NCBI RefSeq assembly: GCF_023156505.1 | Contig: NZ_JALNMJ010000006.1 | Coordinates: 124,001-188,000 of the forward strand | Direction: 5' to 3' | DNA length: 64,000 nucleotides | Source: Roseibium sediminicola | GTDB lineage: Bacteria > Pseudomonadota > Alphaproteobacteria > Rhizobiales > Stappiaceae | In this document: positions 25,536-34,158 of the stretch, one piece after another | Position numbering within the stretch: position 1 is the first letter of the stretch | Layout of the letters: each line of letters begins with the position of its first letter | The notes under the pieces: generated by a model | Told to the model about the DNA's origin: nothing | Seen by the model: only the letters and a program-made list of their open reading frames with translations | Databases searched by the model: none | Program-made: the position numbers and the translations under genes

Positions 25536-27428
25536 CTACCTCACCGGCATGCCCTTGGCGCGGAAGTGGCGTTTCTGGGCGGCGATGCGGAACTGGGCGT
25601 TGGCGGCGCCATAGCCCTTGTAGCCGCCGCGGCGCTCGACAATCTCGAAGAAAAAGCCCTCGCCATAGGTCGGGCTGTAGAGCTGGAAATACTCGCCGGT
25701 CTCGTCCCGGTCATAGAGGATGCCAGCAGATTTCAGCGCATTCAGGAAATCCTCCTCCAGGCCGAAACGGGCATCGAGATCGTCGTAGTAATTCGGCGAG
25801 ATGGCGAGTGGCTTGAAGCCGTTGGCCTTGAGGGCTTTCACGGTCTCAAAGATGTCCGCCGTTTCGAAGGCGATGTGCTGCACGCCGGAGCCGAAGCCTT
25901 CCTGGATGAAATGCCCGGCCAGCGTCTTGCGGTTTTCCGCACCGTTCAAGGTGATGCGCAGGGTGCCGTCCGCGTTCTCGATCGCCTGGCTGCGCACCAG
26001 TCCGGCCGGATCGATGACATCGACCATCGCGGTCTTGTCGGTGTCGAAGATCGACCGGTAGAACAGCAGCCAGGTCAGCATCTCGTCGTAGTTCATGGTC
26101 TCGGCAATGTGGTCGATGCGGGTGAGGCCGGCTGCTCTGGTTGCCGTATCGTCGTTCAGGTAAGTGAATTCGGTTTCCCAGACCCGCGAGAGGTCTTTGC
26201 TGCCGTCGATGAAATGCAGCACGCTGCCGCCGAGGGCACGGATTGCGGGGATCTTTAGTTCACCCGGGCCGACCGGCTGTTCGAAGGTCTTGGCGCCGAG
26301 GCTTTCCGCGCGGGCAACGGTTGCCGCCGCATCGGCTACCTTCAGGCCGATGTCGCAGACATTGGTGCCGTGGGAGAGGTAGGACGCGTGCGCAAAGCCG
26401 CGCGGATCTGTGTTGATGACGATGTTGATGCCGCCCTGGCGCCAGAGTTCGACCTCCTTGGAAACGTGCCTGGCGGAGCGCTTGAAGCCCAGGGTCGCGA
26501 GCATGGCCGTCAGGTCCCTGGCTTCTCTGCGGTCGGCGGCGAACTCGACAAATTCGATGCCGCCGACAGGAACCCTGTCGGGCATGTCAGGCACCGGAAT
26601 GCGGATGCCGGGCTCCGTCCGCCGCACCTGGTCCATCAGGTAGAGCAGCGAGCGGTAGCCGTCGACGGCAATCGACTTAGGCGAGCCGCCGCGGAACTGG
26701 TCGTTGAAGATTTCCAGTGACAAGACACCGTCATAGCCGGTGGCGGCCACCGCGCGCATGAAGCCTGTGACGTCAAGATCGCCTTCACCGGGCATGTTGC
26801 GGAAATGGCGGCTCCAGTAGAGCAGGTCCATGTTGAAGGCCGGTGCGTCGGCCAGCTGCACGAAGAAGATCTTGTCGCCGGGAATGGCGCGGATCGTGTC
26901 CGGATCGGTCTTGCGCGACAGGGTATGGAAGGAATCTAGGATCAGGCCGACATGGGCATGGTCGGCGCGCCTGACGATTTCCCAGGCATCGCGATGGTCG
27001 TTGACGAAACGTCCCCAGGCGAGTGCCTCGTAGCCGATGCGGATGTCAAAGGTGGCCGCAAGGTCGCCGAGCTCATTGAGGTCCGCCGCGGCCCGGTCGA
27101 TGCCGCCAAGCGCGATCGGCGAAACACTGGAGCAGATCAGGAGGAGATCCGCCCCCATCTCCCGCATCAGTTCGAACTTGCGCTTCGCCCGCTCGAAGGT
27201 CCGGCTGCGCTGAGGTTCGGGCATGCCTTCGAAATCGCGGAAGGGCTGGAACAGGCAAATCTCCAGGCCGTGGTCCCGGACCAGCTGGCCGACCTCCTTT
27301 GGGCTGCGGTCGAAGGCGAGGAAATCGTTTTCGAAGATTTCCACGCCGTCGAAACCGGCTGCGGCAATGGCGCCGAGCTTTTCGGCAAGATCTCCGGCGA
27401 TGGAAACGGTGGCGATGGCGGTTTTCAT
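25536..27428 (-). CDS. quiC: 3-Dehydroshikimate dehydratase fused to a hydroxyphenylpyruvate dioxygenase-like (VOC) domain
   Basis: A 630-residue two-domain protein. The N-terminal half (about 1-270) is a xylose-isomerase-like TIM barrel with AAAGFDGVEIFENDFLAF and VGLILDSFHTLSRK. It converts 3-dehydroshikimate to protocatechuate. The C-terminal half (about 290-620) has two VOC units like 4-hydroxyphenylpyruvate dioxygenase, with putative metal ligands in LTRIDHIAETM, GVQHIAFETAD and FFFEIVERR. This fusion is the known QuiC1-type architecture. It is the last enzyme of the quinate/shikimate island and lies 48 bases after the AroE gene. Only the N-terminal activity is predicted with confidence. 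Confidence 0.93.
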   Translation of the reverse strand: MKTAIATVSIAGDLAEKLGAIAAAGFDGVEIFENDFLAFDRSPKEVGQLVRDHGLEICLFQPFRDFEGMPEPQRSRTFERAKRKFELMREMGADLLLICSSVSPIALGGIDRAAADLNELGDLAATFDIRIGYEALAWGRFVNDHRDAWEIVRRADHAHVGLILDSFHTLSRKTDPDTIRAIPGDKIFFVQLADAPAFNMDLLYWSRHFRNMPGEGDLDVTGFMRAVAATGYDGVLSLEIFNDQFRGGSPKSIAVDGYRSLLYLMDQVRRTEPGIRIPVPDMPDRVPVGGIEFVEFAADRREARDLTAMLATLGFKRSARHVSKEVELWRQGGINIVINTDPRGFAHASYLSHGTNVCDIGLKVADAAATVARAESLGAKTFEQPVGPGELKIPAIRALGGSVLHFIDGSKDLSRVWETEFTYLNDDTATRAAGLTRIDHIAETMNYDEMLTWLLFYRSIFDTDKTAMVDVIDPAGLVRSQAIENADGTLRITLNGAENRKTLAGHFIQEGFGSGVQHIAFETADIFETVKALKANGFKPLAISPNYYDDLDARFGLEEDFLNALKSAGILYDRDETGEYFQLYSPTYGEGFFFEIVERRGGYKGYGAANAQFRIAAQKRHFRAKGMPVR

Positions 27429-27476
27429 TGCCTCGATCCTTCGTTCAAAAGGGGGCGGTATTCGGCCGTCGGGCTA

Positions 27477-28346
27477 TCAAAGTCTGGCGAAACAGGCCGA
27501 CATGCGGTTGGGGTCGGCCGCGAGGCCGGTGAAGAGCTCAAAGGCGCGGACCGCCTGGTAAACCGCCATGCCCGCGCCACCCATGACCCGGCAGCCCGCA
27601 GCCTTTGCCGCCTTTACGAGCTCGGTTTCCAGCGGAAAATAGATGACATCCGCGACCCACATGGACGGGCGCAACAGCTCACGCGGGAACGGCAGGCCGG
27701 GCAGCTTTTCCATGCCGACCGGGGTGGCATTGACCAGACCGTCAATGTCCCGGGACGTTGCCGCGATGTCGGTGCTGATGGAGGCCGAGGCAGCGCCTTT
27801 CTGACGGCAGACGGCGTCAACCAGGGTTTCTGCCTTCCTGGGATCCTTGTCGTAAACAGCGAGATGCCCGACGCCGTTCTCCATCAGCGCGAAGGCAACG
27901 GCGACACCGGCGCCGCCCGCCCCGACAAGAAGCGCCCGGTCCAGGGCGGCGCCGGACATGGTCTGCCGGAAACTTTCGGCAAAGCCCCAAAGGTCGGTGT
28001 TGTGCCCGATGCGTTTGCCGTCCCGGAACACCACCGTATTGACGGCGCCGACCGCTTGAGCGTTTTCAGACAAGCCGTCGAGATGCTCCATCACCTCCAG
28101 CTTGAAGGGATAGGTGACGTTCAATCCGGAAAAGCCGCAGTTTTCCGCCGATTTGACCATGTCGCCGATGGAGATCTCCCGTCGGCCGATGCGGTCGGTG
28201 TCGAAGAGCCGGTAGACGTATCGGATGCCGTTGGCGGCGCCTTCCGCCTCGTGCATCGCGGGGGTCCTCGACAAACCGATCCCGCTGCCGACAAGGCCTG
28301 CGAGGATGGTTTTCGGCGTGCCGAGCGGTTGTAGGTCTGCGATCAT
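27477..28346 (-). CDS. Shikimate/quinate dehydrogenase, AroE family
   Basis: A 289-residue NAD(P)-dependent dehydrogenase. The substrate site GLVGSGIGLSRTPAMHEAEG and the catalytic Lys/Asp in GLNVTYPFKLEVMEHL and GHNTDLWGFAESF are present. The nucleotide site is ALLVGAGGAGVAVAFAL. The GSGIGLSRTPAMHE form is typical of catabolic AroE-like proteins, not biosynthetic AroE, so it may oxidise quinate or shikimate. ATG 28346 overlaps the TRAP dctM stop by four bases (ATGA), proving translational coupling. A much longer in-frame ORF reaching 29735 is a shadow of dctM. Confidence 0.9.
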   Translation of the reverse strand: MIADLQPLGTPKTILAGLVGSGIGLSRTPAMHEAEGAANGIRYVYRLFDTDRIGRREISIGDMVKSAENCGFSGLNVTYPFKLEVMEHLDGLSENAQAVGAVNTVVFRDGKRIGHNTDLWGFAESFRQTMSGAALDRALLVGAGGAGVAVAFALMENGVGHLAVYDKDPRKAETLVDAVCRQKGAASASISTDIAATSRDIDGLVNATPVGMEKLPGLPFPRELLRPSMWVADVIYFPLETELVKAAKAAGCRVMGGAGMAVYQAVRAFELFTGLAADPNRMSACFARL

Positions 28347-29638
28347 CCCGGATACCCGAAGAGGCGAGGCAGCCACAGAATGAGACCGGGAAATAGGATC
28401 AGGACGAGCAGCGCCGCGACAAGGACAGCCAGGAACGCCCAGATTTCGGAAATGATCTCCTTGAGCGGGATCCTGCTGACCGCGTTGATGACGAAGAGCA
28501 GGATGCCATAGGGCGGCGTGATCAGGCCGATCATGCAATTGACCACGGCCACGACACCGAAATGGATCAGGTCGATGCCAAGCTCGCGGCAGGTCGGCAG
28601 AAACAGCGGGATGATCACGAGAATGATCGTGGTCGCGTCCAGAACACAGCCGAGCGCAAGCAGCATCAGGTTCACGCCGAGCAGGAACACGATCGGCGAC
28701 ACGTCGAGACCGACAAGCGTTCCCGCCAGAAGGTTCGGAATGTTTTCCGAAGCGACGATATAGTTGAGGATCAGCGCGCCGCCGATCACGAGCCCGACGG
28801 CGGCCGAGGACCGGGCGCTTTCCACGAGGATCCGGTAAAGCGCGCCCACGCTGAGCGCGCGGTAAAACAGACCGGCCAGCAGCAGGGCGTAGGCGGCTGC
28901 AACGGCCGCGGCTTCCGTCGGTGTCGTGACGCCGCCGTAGATCCCGTAAAGCAGGATGGCGGGCATCAGGAGGGCTGGAAACGCGTTGACGGTGTTTTGC
29001 GGCAACTCGCTCAAGGGCACCGGGTCCTCGTGGGCGAAGCCGCGCCGGGTGGAGATGAAGGTGTTCATGGCCATGATCACCACGCCCATCAGAACGCCCG
29101 GCACAATGCCGCCGAGGAACAGGTAACCGATCGACTGATTGGAAACGAGCGCGTAGAGGACCATCGGAATGGACGGCGGAATGATCGGTCCGATCGTCGC
29201 TGAAGCCGCAGTGATGGCGGCTGCATAGCCTCGTGTGTAGTGACCGCTCTTGACCATCATGTCGATGATGATCTTGCCGATGCCGGCGGCGTCCGCGACC
29301 GCTGACCCGGACATGCCCGAGAAGATCAGCGACGCGACCACGTTGACATGGCCAAGGCCGCCCCGGAACCGGCCGACCGTCGCGACGCAGAACTGCAGCA
29401 GCCGTTCCGAGATGGTGCCCGCGTTCATGATATTCGCGGCAACGATGAAAAGCGGCACCGCGAGCAGCACGAAGCTTTCGTAAAGTCCGGCGAGGATCTG
29501 TTCTCCGGCCAGCGCCAGGTCCTGTCCGGCAACGGCCAGATACACCAGCGAACCGGCCAGAATGGCATAGGCAATGGGGGTGCCGATGGCCGCCAGCAGA
29601 AAGAGTGTCAGAAGGCAAAGCGCCAGCTGCAGGCTCAT
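28343..29638 (-). CDS. TRAP transporter large permease subunit, DctM family
   Basis: A 431-residue membrane protein with about 12 segments, the channel-forming unit of a sodium-driven TRAP transporter. Typical stretches are VASLIFSGMSGSAVADAAGI, AAITAASATIGPIIPPSIPM and CMIGLITPPYGILLFVINAV. It overlaps the dctQ stop at one end and the aroE start at the other by four bases each, so the permease and dehydrogenase are made together. Context predicts quinate, shikimate or related cyclitol acids as cargo. Confidence 0.95.
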   Translation of the reverse strand: MSLQLALCLLTLFLLAAIGTPIAYAILAGSLVYLAVAGQDLALAGEQILAGLYESFVLLAVPLFIVAANIMNAGTISERLLQFCVATVGRFRGGLGHVNVVASLIFSGMSGSAVADAAGIGKIIIDMMVKSGHYTRGYAAAITAASATIGPIIPPSIPMVLYALVSNQSIGYLFLGGIVPGVLMGVVIMAMNTFISTRRGFAHEDPVPLSELPQNTVNAFPALLMPAILLYGIYGGVTTPTEAAAVAAAYALLLAGLFYRALSVGALYRILVESARSSAAVGLVIGGALILNYIVASENIPNLLAGTLVGLDVSPIVFLLGVNLMLLALGCVLDATTIILVIIPLFLPTCRELGIDLIHFGVVAVVNCMIGLITPPYGILLFVINAVSRIPLKEIISEIWAFLAVLVAALLVLILFPGLILWLPRLFGYPG

Positions 29639-30141
29639 CCTTCTTCCCCCACATGAATTTCATGAGCGTCGGCGGGGGCGCCATGCCGCAACACATGGAA
29701 GAAGGACCAGGCATACCGGAGCACGACCACGGCAAGAAAGATCGCGTATATAGAATAGATCGTTCGCATGGGGATTTTCAGCGTGGCGCTCTTCTTGATC
29801 TTCAGGAAATCGATCCAGTCCCAGGTCGGCAGAAACGACCAGGCAAGTGCCGATGCAATGGCCAGCGCCGACACCATCGCCATGACCTTCCGGGGCCCCT
29901 TGGGCACCGCCAGATAGAGAATGTCAAAGCTGACATGGTCACGCTCGCGGACGATGAAGGCATTGCCGAAAAAAACGATCCAGACCCAGAGCACGAGGCA
30001 GAGTTCGAGTGTCCAGCCAAAGGGCTGCGCCATCACGTAGCGCGAAAAGATCTGCAGCAGGAAAGTCAGGAACATGGCCCCCAGCATGAGGGCGGCTATG
30101 GCTTCGCCGCATTTCATTCCCCACTTGGATAACAGGGACAT
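29635..30141 (-). CDS. TRAP transporter small permease subunit, DctQ family
   Basis: A 168-residue protein with four membrane helices, e.g. AIAALMLGAMFLTFLLQIFS and ELCLVLWVWIVFFGNAFIVR, followed by the family motif RERDHVSFDIL. It is the scaffold of the large subunit. ATG 30141 lies after GGAGGAG. The TTG six codons earlier overlaps that ribosome site and is rejected. The stop overlaps the dctM start. Confidence 0.93.
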   Translation of the reverse strand: MSLLSKWGMKCGEAIAALMLGAMFLTFLLQIFSRYVMAQPFGWTLELCLVLWVWIVFFGNAFIVRERDHVSFDILYLAVPKGPRKVMAMVSALAIASALAWSFLPTWDWIDFLKIKKSATLKIPMRTIYSIYAIFLAVVVLRYAWSFFHVLRHGAPADAHEIHVGEEG

Positions 30142-30219
30142 GCCTCTCCTCCCGACCAACGGTTGTCTGTTGGCGCCAGTTTGCTGTCTGGGTGAGTAAA
30201 CTCAAGGCGAATGCGCCCT

Positions 30220-30259
30220 GAAAAATTCCGGCCGGTAGACGGGCTCGCACCGGCCGGAA
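30220..30259 (-). terminator. Terminator-like hairpin inside the TRAP operon (between dctP and dctQ)
   Basis: On the minus strand TTCCGGCCGGT - 12 bases - ACCGGCCGGAA is followed by TTTTTC, an 11-bp perfect stem with a T-run. Such hairpins can lower transcription of the permease genes relative to the binding protein. Confidence 0.8.
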
Positions 30260-30334
30260 GTCACGCAGCTGTTCCGCTCGATTGATCAAGCGAAGGGGTG
30301 GGAACCCGTGTTGCCGCGTGACGGCTTTGCAGGA

Positions 30335-31351
30335 TCAGTTGCCGAGGGCGTTGATCTTTTCCAGGAGCCCGTCCGGCCAGTTGGCCGCATAGTCGCTCTC
30401 CAGATACATGCCCTGAACGCGGTCGCGGAACGCGGCGACATCCGGCTCGTAGATTTCCATGCCCTGTTCCTGAAGGAAGGACACGAGATCCTCTTCCTTC
30501 TTCAGCTGGGCCTGCCGCCCCGCTTCCGCAGCGTCGTCCGCGGCTTTCTGGACGGCAGCCTGCTGATCCGGTGTGAGGCTGTCCCAGACCTTCTTGGACA
30601 GGGCGATGTAGTTGAGGTCGACCAGATGAGACGTCAGGATGATCTGGTTCGTGACTTCATAGAACTTGGCATCGACCACGGTCGGCAGCGGGTTGTCCTG
30701 CCCGTCGACGGCACCTGTCTGCAACGCGGTATAGACTTCGGTGAATGCCATGGGCGTCGGATTGGCGCCAAGCGCCTTGCCGAGAAACTGCCACGCATCC
30801 GTGCCGGGCATGCGCAGATTCACACCGGCAAGGTCTTCAGGTGTCTTGACCGTCAGCTCGTCCTTGCTCTGGCGAAGGTTCACCTGACGGCGGCCGAGAT
30901 ACATTACGGACAGCAATTTGACGCCGAGCTCGTCTTCCACCTTCTGCTTGAAGGCGTCCATCAGCTCATTGTTGAAAACGGCCACCTGGTGGGCGGCATC
31001 CTGATGAACGTAACCAGCGGTGAAAATCGAAAATTCCGGAAAGAAGACGGCCAGTTCCTGCGCGGACGTGATCGACATTTCCAGGTTGTCGCGCGCGATC
31101 GCCTCGAGTTCGGTGCCCTGCTTGAACAGCGTGGCGTTCCAATGCGGTTCGAACTCGGCGAAGTCCGCGACGGCCGGGCCGAAGACCTCGGTCATGGCAA
31201 CCGCCCGCTGGTCGGTGGCCGAAGCCGGTGCGGACAGACGCAATTTGATCTTGTCGGCGGCGCTCGCGGCGGTTCCGCCGAGCGTTGACGCAGAAACTGC
31301 AAGGGCCGCTGCTGTCGCAACAAAGGTGCGGCGGTTCAGATATTTCCTCAT
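30335..31351 (-). CDS. TRAP transporter solute-binding protein, DctP family
   Basis: A 338-residue periplasmic binding protein. The N-terminus MRKYLNRRTFVATAAALAVS carries a twin-arginine-like signal ending near ASAADK. The mature protein has the family core GRRQVNLRQSKDELTVKTPE, GVNLRMPGTDAWQFLGKALG, with the conserved arginine that binds the substrate carboxylate in NLRMPG, and GAVDGQDNPLPTV. ATG 31351 follows GGAGGAACC. It is the first gene of the operon after the regulator and is followed by a terminator-like hairpin. The cargo is inferred to be a cyclitol carboxylate. Confidence 0.94.
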   Translation of the reverse strand: MRKYLNRRTFVATAAALAVSASTLGGTAASAADKIKLRLSAPASATDQRAVAMTEVFGPAVADFAEFEPHWNATLFKQGTELEAIARDNLEMSITSAQELAVFFPEFSIFTAGYVHQDAAHQVAVFNNELMDAFKQKVEDELGVKLLSVMYLGRRQVNLRQSKDELTVKTPEDLAGVNLRMPGTDAWQFLGKALGANPTPMAFTEVYTALQTGAVDGQDNPLPTVVDAKFYEVTNQIILTSHLVDLNYIALSKKVWDSLTPDQQAAVQKAADDAAEAGRQAQLKKEEDLVSFLQEQGMEIYEPDVAAFRDRVQGMYLESDYAANWPDGLLEKINALGN

Positions 31352-31480
31352 GTGGTTCCTCCCATATGCGGCGGGCCGGCGAAATCGCAGACGACCACTC
31401 CGCTGCAATCAATTACACAGGAGGAGGTCCGTTTCAACATACATTTTAAGTTTTGTAGGCTATTTTGAATTTTGATCTTG

Positions 31481-32155
31481 TTATGCCTGCTTTTTCTCCC
31501 GGTTGGCGATGCTGTGTTCAACGCCGCCAAGGATATGGGTTTCAAGCACTTTCCCTGCCGTTTCCGCGTCATGCGCAAGGGCGGCATCGTGCAGCAATTT
31601 GTGCTCCTTTGCCGCTTCCTCACCGCGAAAGGTCAGTGTAAGCATCTGATAACGAAGATATTTGTCGAAAACGGCTCCATGCGTCTCAAGCAACGCCCTG
31701 GAGCCGCATCCGGAAATCAGGGCGCGGTGAAACTGCCAGTCGGCATTCTTCCAATTCTCGCGGAGACTGGTTTCACCGGCCAGCATCTTTTTCTCAAGCA
31801 CGTGCAGCTTGTGATAGGCCGCGACCACGCCGGCTTCCCAGTCGAGATCGCCCATTTCGAAGGACCGCTTGAGCGCATGGCTTTCAAGCAGGATCCTGAG
31901 CTCGGCGATCTCCCTCAGGTCTTCGTCGGAAACCGGGGCGACCTCAAAACCCTTTTGGCCTTCCGCCACCACAAAACCGTCTGATGTCAATCGGTTAAGG
32001 ATTTCCCGCAGGGTGGTGACGCTGACATTGTAGCGCTTGCGCAAGGGTTCCAGCCGCAGCCGCTCGCTTGGTTTCAGCTGACCAAAAACGATGTCGTTTC
32101 GGATGTTCCGATAGGCGCTGTCACCGACCGTATCACTCTCTGCTGCCTCGATCAT
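31481..32155 (-). CDS. GntR-family regulator, FCD subfamily
   Basis: A 224-residue regulator. The winged helix-turn-helix (about 8-75) includes AYRNIRNDIVFGQLKPSERL and RYNVSVTTLREILNRLTSDG. The FCD ligand domain (about 80-215) includes ELRILLESHALKRSFEMGD and the late HKLLHDAALAHDAETAGKVL. FCD regulators usually sense carboxylic acids and often bind metal through Asp/His residues. It sits between the TRAP genes and the divergent aroQ, with a perfect palindrome in the gap. It probably represses both arms of the quinate/shikimate island (inference). Confidence 0.92.
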   Translation of the reverse strand: MIEAAESDTVGDSAYRNIRNDIVFGQLKPSERLRLEPLRKRYNVSVTTLREILNRLTSDGFVVAEGQKGFEVAPVSDEDLREIAELRILLESHALKRSFEMGDLDWEAGVVAAYHKLHVLEKKMLAGETSLRENWKNADWQFHRALISGCGSRALLETHGAVFDKYLRYQMLTLTFRGEEAAKEHKLLHDAALAHDAETAGKVLETHILGGVEHSIANREKKQA

Positions 32156-32190
32156 TCCGCTCCAACCTGATCTCGCTCTTGACGGTTTTC

Positions 32191-32209
32191 AAAAATATAG
32201 GATATTTTT
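32191..32209. promoter_or_regulatory. GntR operator candidate
   Basis: AAAAATAT-AGG-ATATTTTT, a perfect 8-base inverted repeat. The core AATATAGGA recurs as a direct repeat at 32213-32221. It lies in the divergent region between the GntR and aroQ genes. Confidence 0.7.
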
Positions 32210-32304
32210 AAGAATATAGGAAATTCAAAAAAACACGCCCTATCGACCAATACCTATCCGCAAAGCCGGCGCAATGTAACCTTCCAGTTCAAGGATCCAG
32301 AGTT

Positions 32305-32772
32305 TTGACTTCGACAGTGTTTGTCCTGAACGGACCCAACCTCAACCTGCTGGGCAAGCGCCAGCCGGACATCTATGGCCATGAGACCTTGAGCGATGTG
32401 GAGACTGCCTGCCGGGAGCAATGTGCCCGCCAGGGGATTGAAATCCGGTTCCATCAATCGAATACCGAGGGCCAGATCATAGACTGGATCCATGAGGCAC
32501 GGGATACCGGTGCGGCCATCGTCATCAATCCGGGTGCCTACACGCATACCTCCGTCGCGATCCTGGATGCCTTGAACGCCTTTGACGGTCCCGTCTTCGA
32601 AGTCCACATATCCAACGTGCACAGGCGTGAGAGCTTCCGGCACCATTCCTATGTCTCGCTGCGGGCGGACGGCGTCATCGCGGGGTTCGGCACGCAAGGC
32701 TATCTCCTGGCGCTTCAGCGGGTTGCACACGTGCTTGGCGTCTCGTCGCCGGTAGCGGGAACGGCGGTATGA
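32305..32772 (+). CDS. aroQ: Type II 3-dehydroquinate dehydratase
   Basis: A 155-residue class II dehydroquinase (flavodoxin-like fold, dodecamer). The motifs are [20 protein letters not shown] with the catalytic region LGKRQP...YG (Arg and Tyr), [31 protein letters not shown] and [20 protein letters not shown] (catalytic His). In this island it would act in the catabolic direction, dehydroquinate to dehydroshikimate. The start is a TTG at 32305, with AAGGA about nine bases upstream. The stop overlaps the next start as ATGA. Confidence 0.95.
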   Translation: MTSTVFVLNGPNLNLLGKRQPDIYGHETLSDVETACREQCARQGIEIRFHQSNTEGQIIDWIHEARDTGAAIVINPGAYTHTSVAILDALNAFDGPVFEVHISNVHRRESFRHHSYVSLRADGVIAGFGTQGYLLALQRVAHVLGVSSPVAGTAV

Positions 32773-33842
32773 CGGCACCCGTGTCCCTTGCGGTTGCCGG
32801 GGCCGGCCTCATCGGCAAACGCCACATCCAGGCGATCGATGCCGTCGGTGACGTGTGCCTGTCGGCCATCGTCGATCCGGCCGCAGGGGCTCAAGATCTG
32901 GCCCATGACCTGGGTGTCGCCTGGTATCCCGATCTGGAAGCCTTGTTCGACAGGGAAACGCCCGGTGGCGTCATCCTCGCCACGCCCAACCAGCTTCATG
33001 TTGCAAACGCGCTTGCCTGCATCGAAGCGGGGGTTCCGGCACTCGTTGAAAAGCCGCTTGCCGCCGACCTGGCCGGAGCGCAGCGGCTGGCAGACGCCTC
33101 GGACGCGTCCGGTGTGCCGTTGCTGGTCGGTCATCATCGCCGCCACAATCCGCTCATTGCCGCGGCAAAGGCAAAACTGGACGAAGGCGCACTTGGAACC
33201 ATCGTCGCGGTTCATGGCATGTTCTGGCTGATGAAACCCGACGACTATTTTGATGTCGCGTGGCGGCGGCAACCTGGAGCCGGTCCGATTCTGGTCAATC
33301 TCATTCATGACATCGACCTGTTGCGCCATCTCGTGGGAGAGGTGGTCTCTGTCCAGGCGCAGGCCTCCAGCATCGTGCGCGGCAACCCGGTCGAGGAAAG
33401 CTGCGCCATCCTGCTTCGGTTCGAAAACGGTGCCCTTGGAACGGTCAGCGTGACGGACACAGCCGTCGCTCCCTGGAGCTGGGAACTGGCGGCCGCTGAA
33501 AACCCCGCCTACCCGGCGACGGGCGAGTCCTGCTACTTCATCGGCGGCACACACGGCTCGCTGGAACTGCCGAATATGAAACTCTGGTCCAATCCGGCCA
33601 AACGCAGCTGGTGGGAACCGATCAGCGCCTGCCGCTTTCCGCAGCCGAGCGGCGACCCGTTGATCCGCCAGATCAGCCACTTCGCCGGTGTTATCCGGGG
33701 AGACGAGGTCCCGCTCGTTCCGGCACGCGAAGGCCTGCGCTCCATGCAGGTGATCGACGCCATCCAGCGCTCGGCCCACTCGGGTGAGAGTGTGCAGCTG
33801 TCCGGTGAACAGCACCCCGACGTGACGCGACGGTCTGCGTAG
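32769..33842 (+). CDS. Gfo/Idh/MocA-family oxidoreductase
   Basis: A 357-residue NAD(P)-dependent oxidoreductase. The nucleotide-binding start is [20 protein letters not shown]. The signature [15 protein letters not shown] carries the conserved EKP, and the active-site region [17 protein letters not shown] has the His-Asp pair typical of the family. It is translationally coupled to aroQ by a four-base overlap, so it should serve the same pathway. Members oxidise sugars, inositols and other cyclitols, so quinate or a related cyclitol acid is a plausible substrate. This is inferred from context alone. Confidence 0.9.
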   Translation: MTAPVSLAVAGAGLIGKRHIQAIDAVGDVCLSAIVDPAAGAQDLAHDLGVAWYPDLEALFDRETPGGVILATPNQLHVANALACIEAGVPALVEKPLAADLAGAQRLADASDASGVPLLVGHHRRHNPLIAAAKAKLDEGALGTIVAVHGMFWLMKPDDYFDVAWRRQPGAGPILVNLIHDIDLLRHLVGEVVSVQAQASSIVRGNPVEESCAILLRFENGALGTVSVTDTAVAPWSWELAAAENPAYPATGESCYFIGGTHGSLELPNMKLWSNPAKRSWWEPISACRFPQPSGDPLIRQISHFAGVIRGDEVPLVPAREGLRSMQVIDAIQRSAHSGESVQLSGEQHPDVTRRSA

Positions 33843-33854
33843 CTGAGACATGCG

Positions 33855-33932
33855 CTAGTGTGGTGAATTTGAAATTCGCCTCATTGTTGCAGCGACCATC
33901 GATGCGAATTTCAAATTCGAAAACCACACTAG
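33855..33932. repeat. CTAG-ended hairpin repeat, unit 1
   Basis: 78 bases bounded by CTAGTGTGGT and ACCACACTAG, with further inner complementarity AATTTGAAATTCGC/GCGAATTTCAAATT. It lies between the Gfo/Idh gene and unit 2. Confidence 0.8.
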
Positions 33933-33945
33933 AAACATATGCTTG

Positions 33946-34021
33946 CTAGTCACCCTTTTGAATCTGAAGCTCGTTCCGAGTGTGCCGGGAAGTAAGACGA
34001 ACTTCAGATTCGGGTGACTAG
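33946..34021. repeat. CTAG-ended hairpin repeat, unit 2
   Basis: 76 bases bounded by CTAGTCACCC and GGGTGACTAG, inner pairing GAATCTGAAG.. with ..CTTCAGATTC. It has the same geometry as unit 1 but different paired bases, so the structure is conserved while the sequence has changed. Confidence 0.8.
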
Positions 34022-34158
34022 CTGGCGAAAGCACTGGGTCCGACCTGTGGGAATGGCTTGTGGCTCCCAGGAGGGCACGGTCGGCCGCAGATTCCGGGAA
34101 TGCGACCGGTGAGACTAACCAGGCACCGGTCCCATCATTCATTTTGCCAAAAGGGGCG

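Noticed and set aside
27477-29735. AroE gene extended upstream to a 752-codon frame
   Set aside because: The extra part is low-complexity and lies out of frame over dctM. ATG 28346 with the ATGA overlap is the true start.
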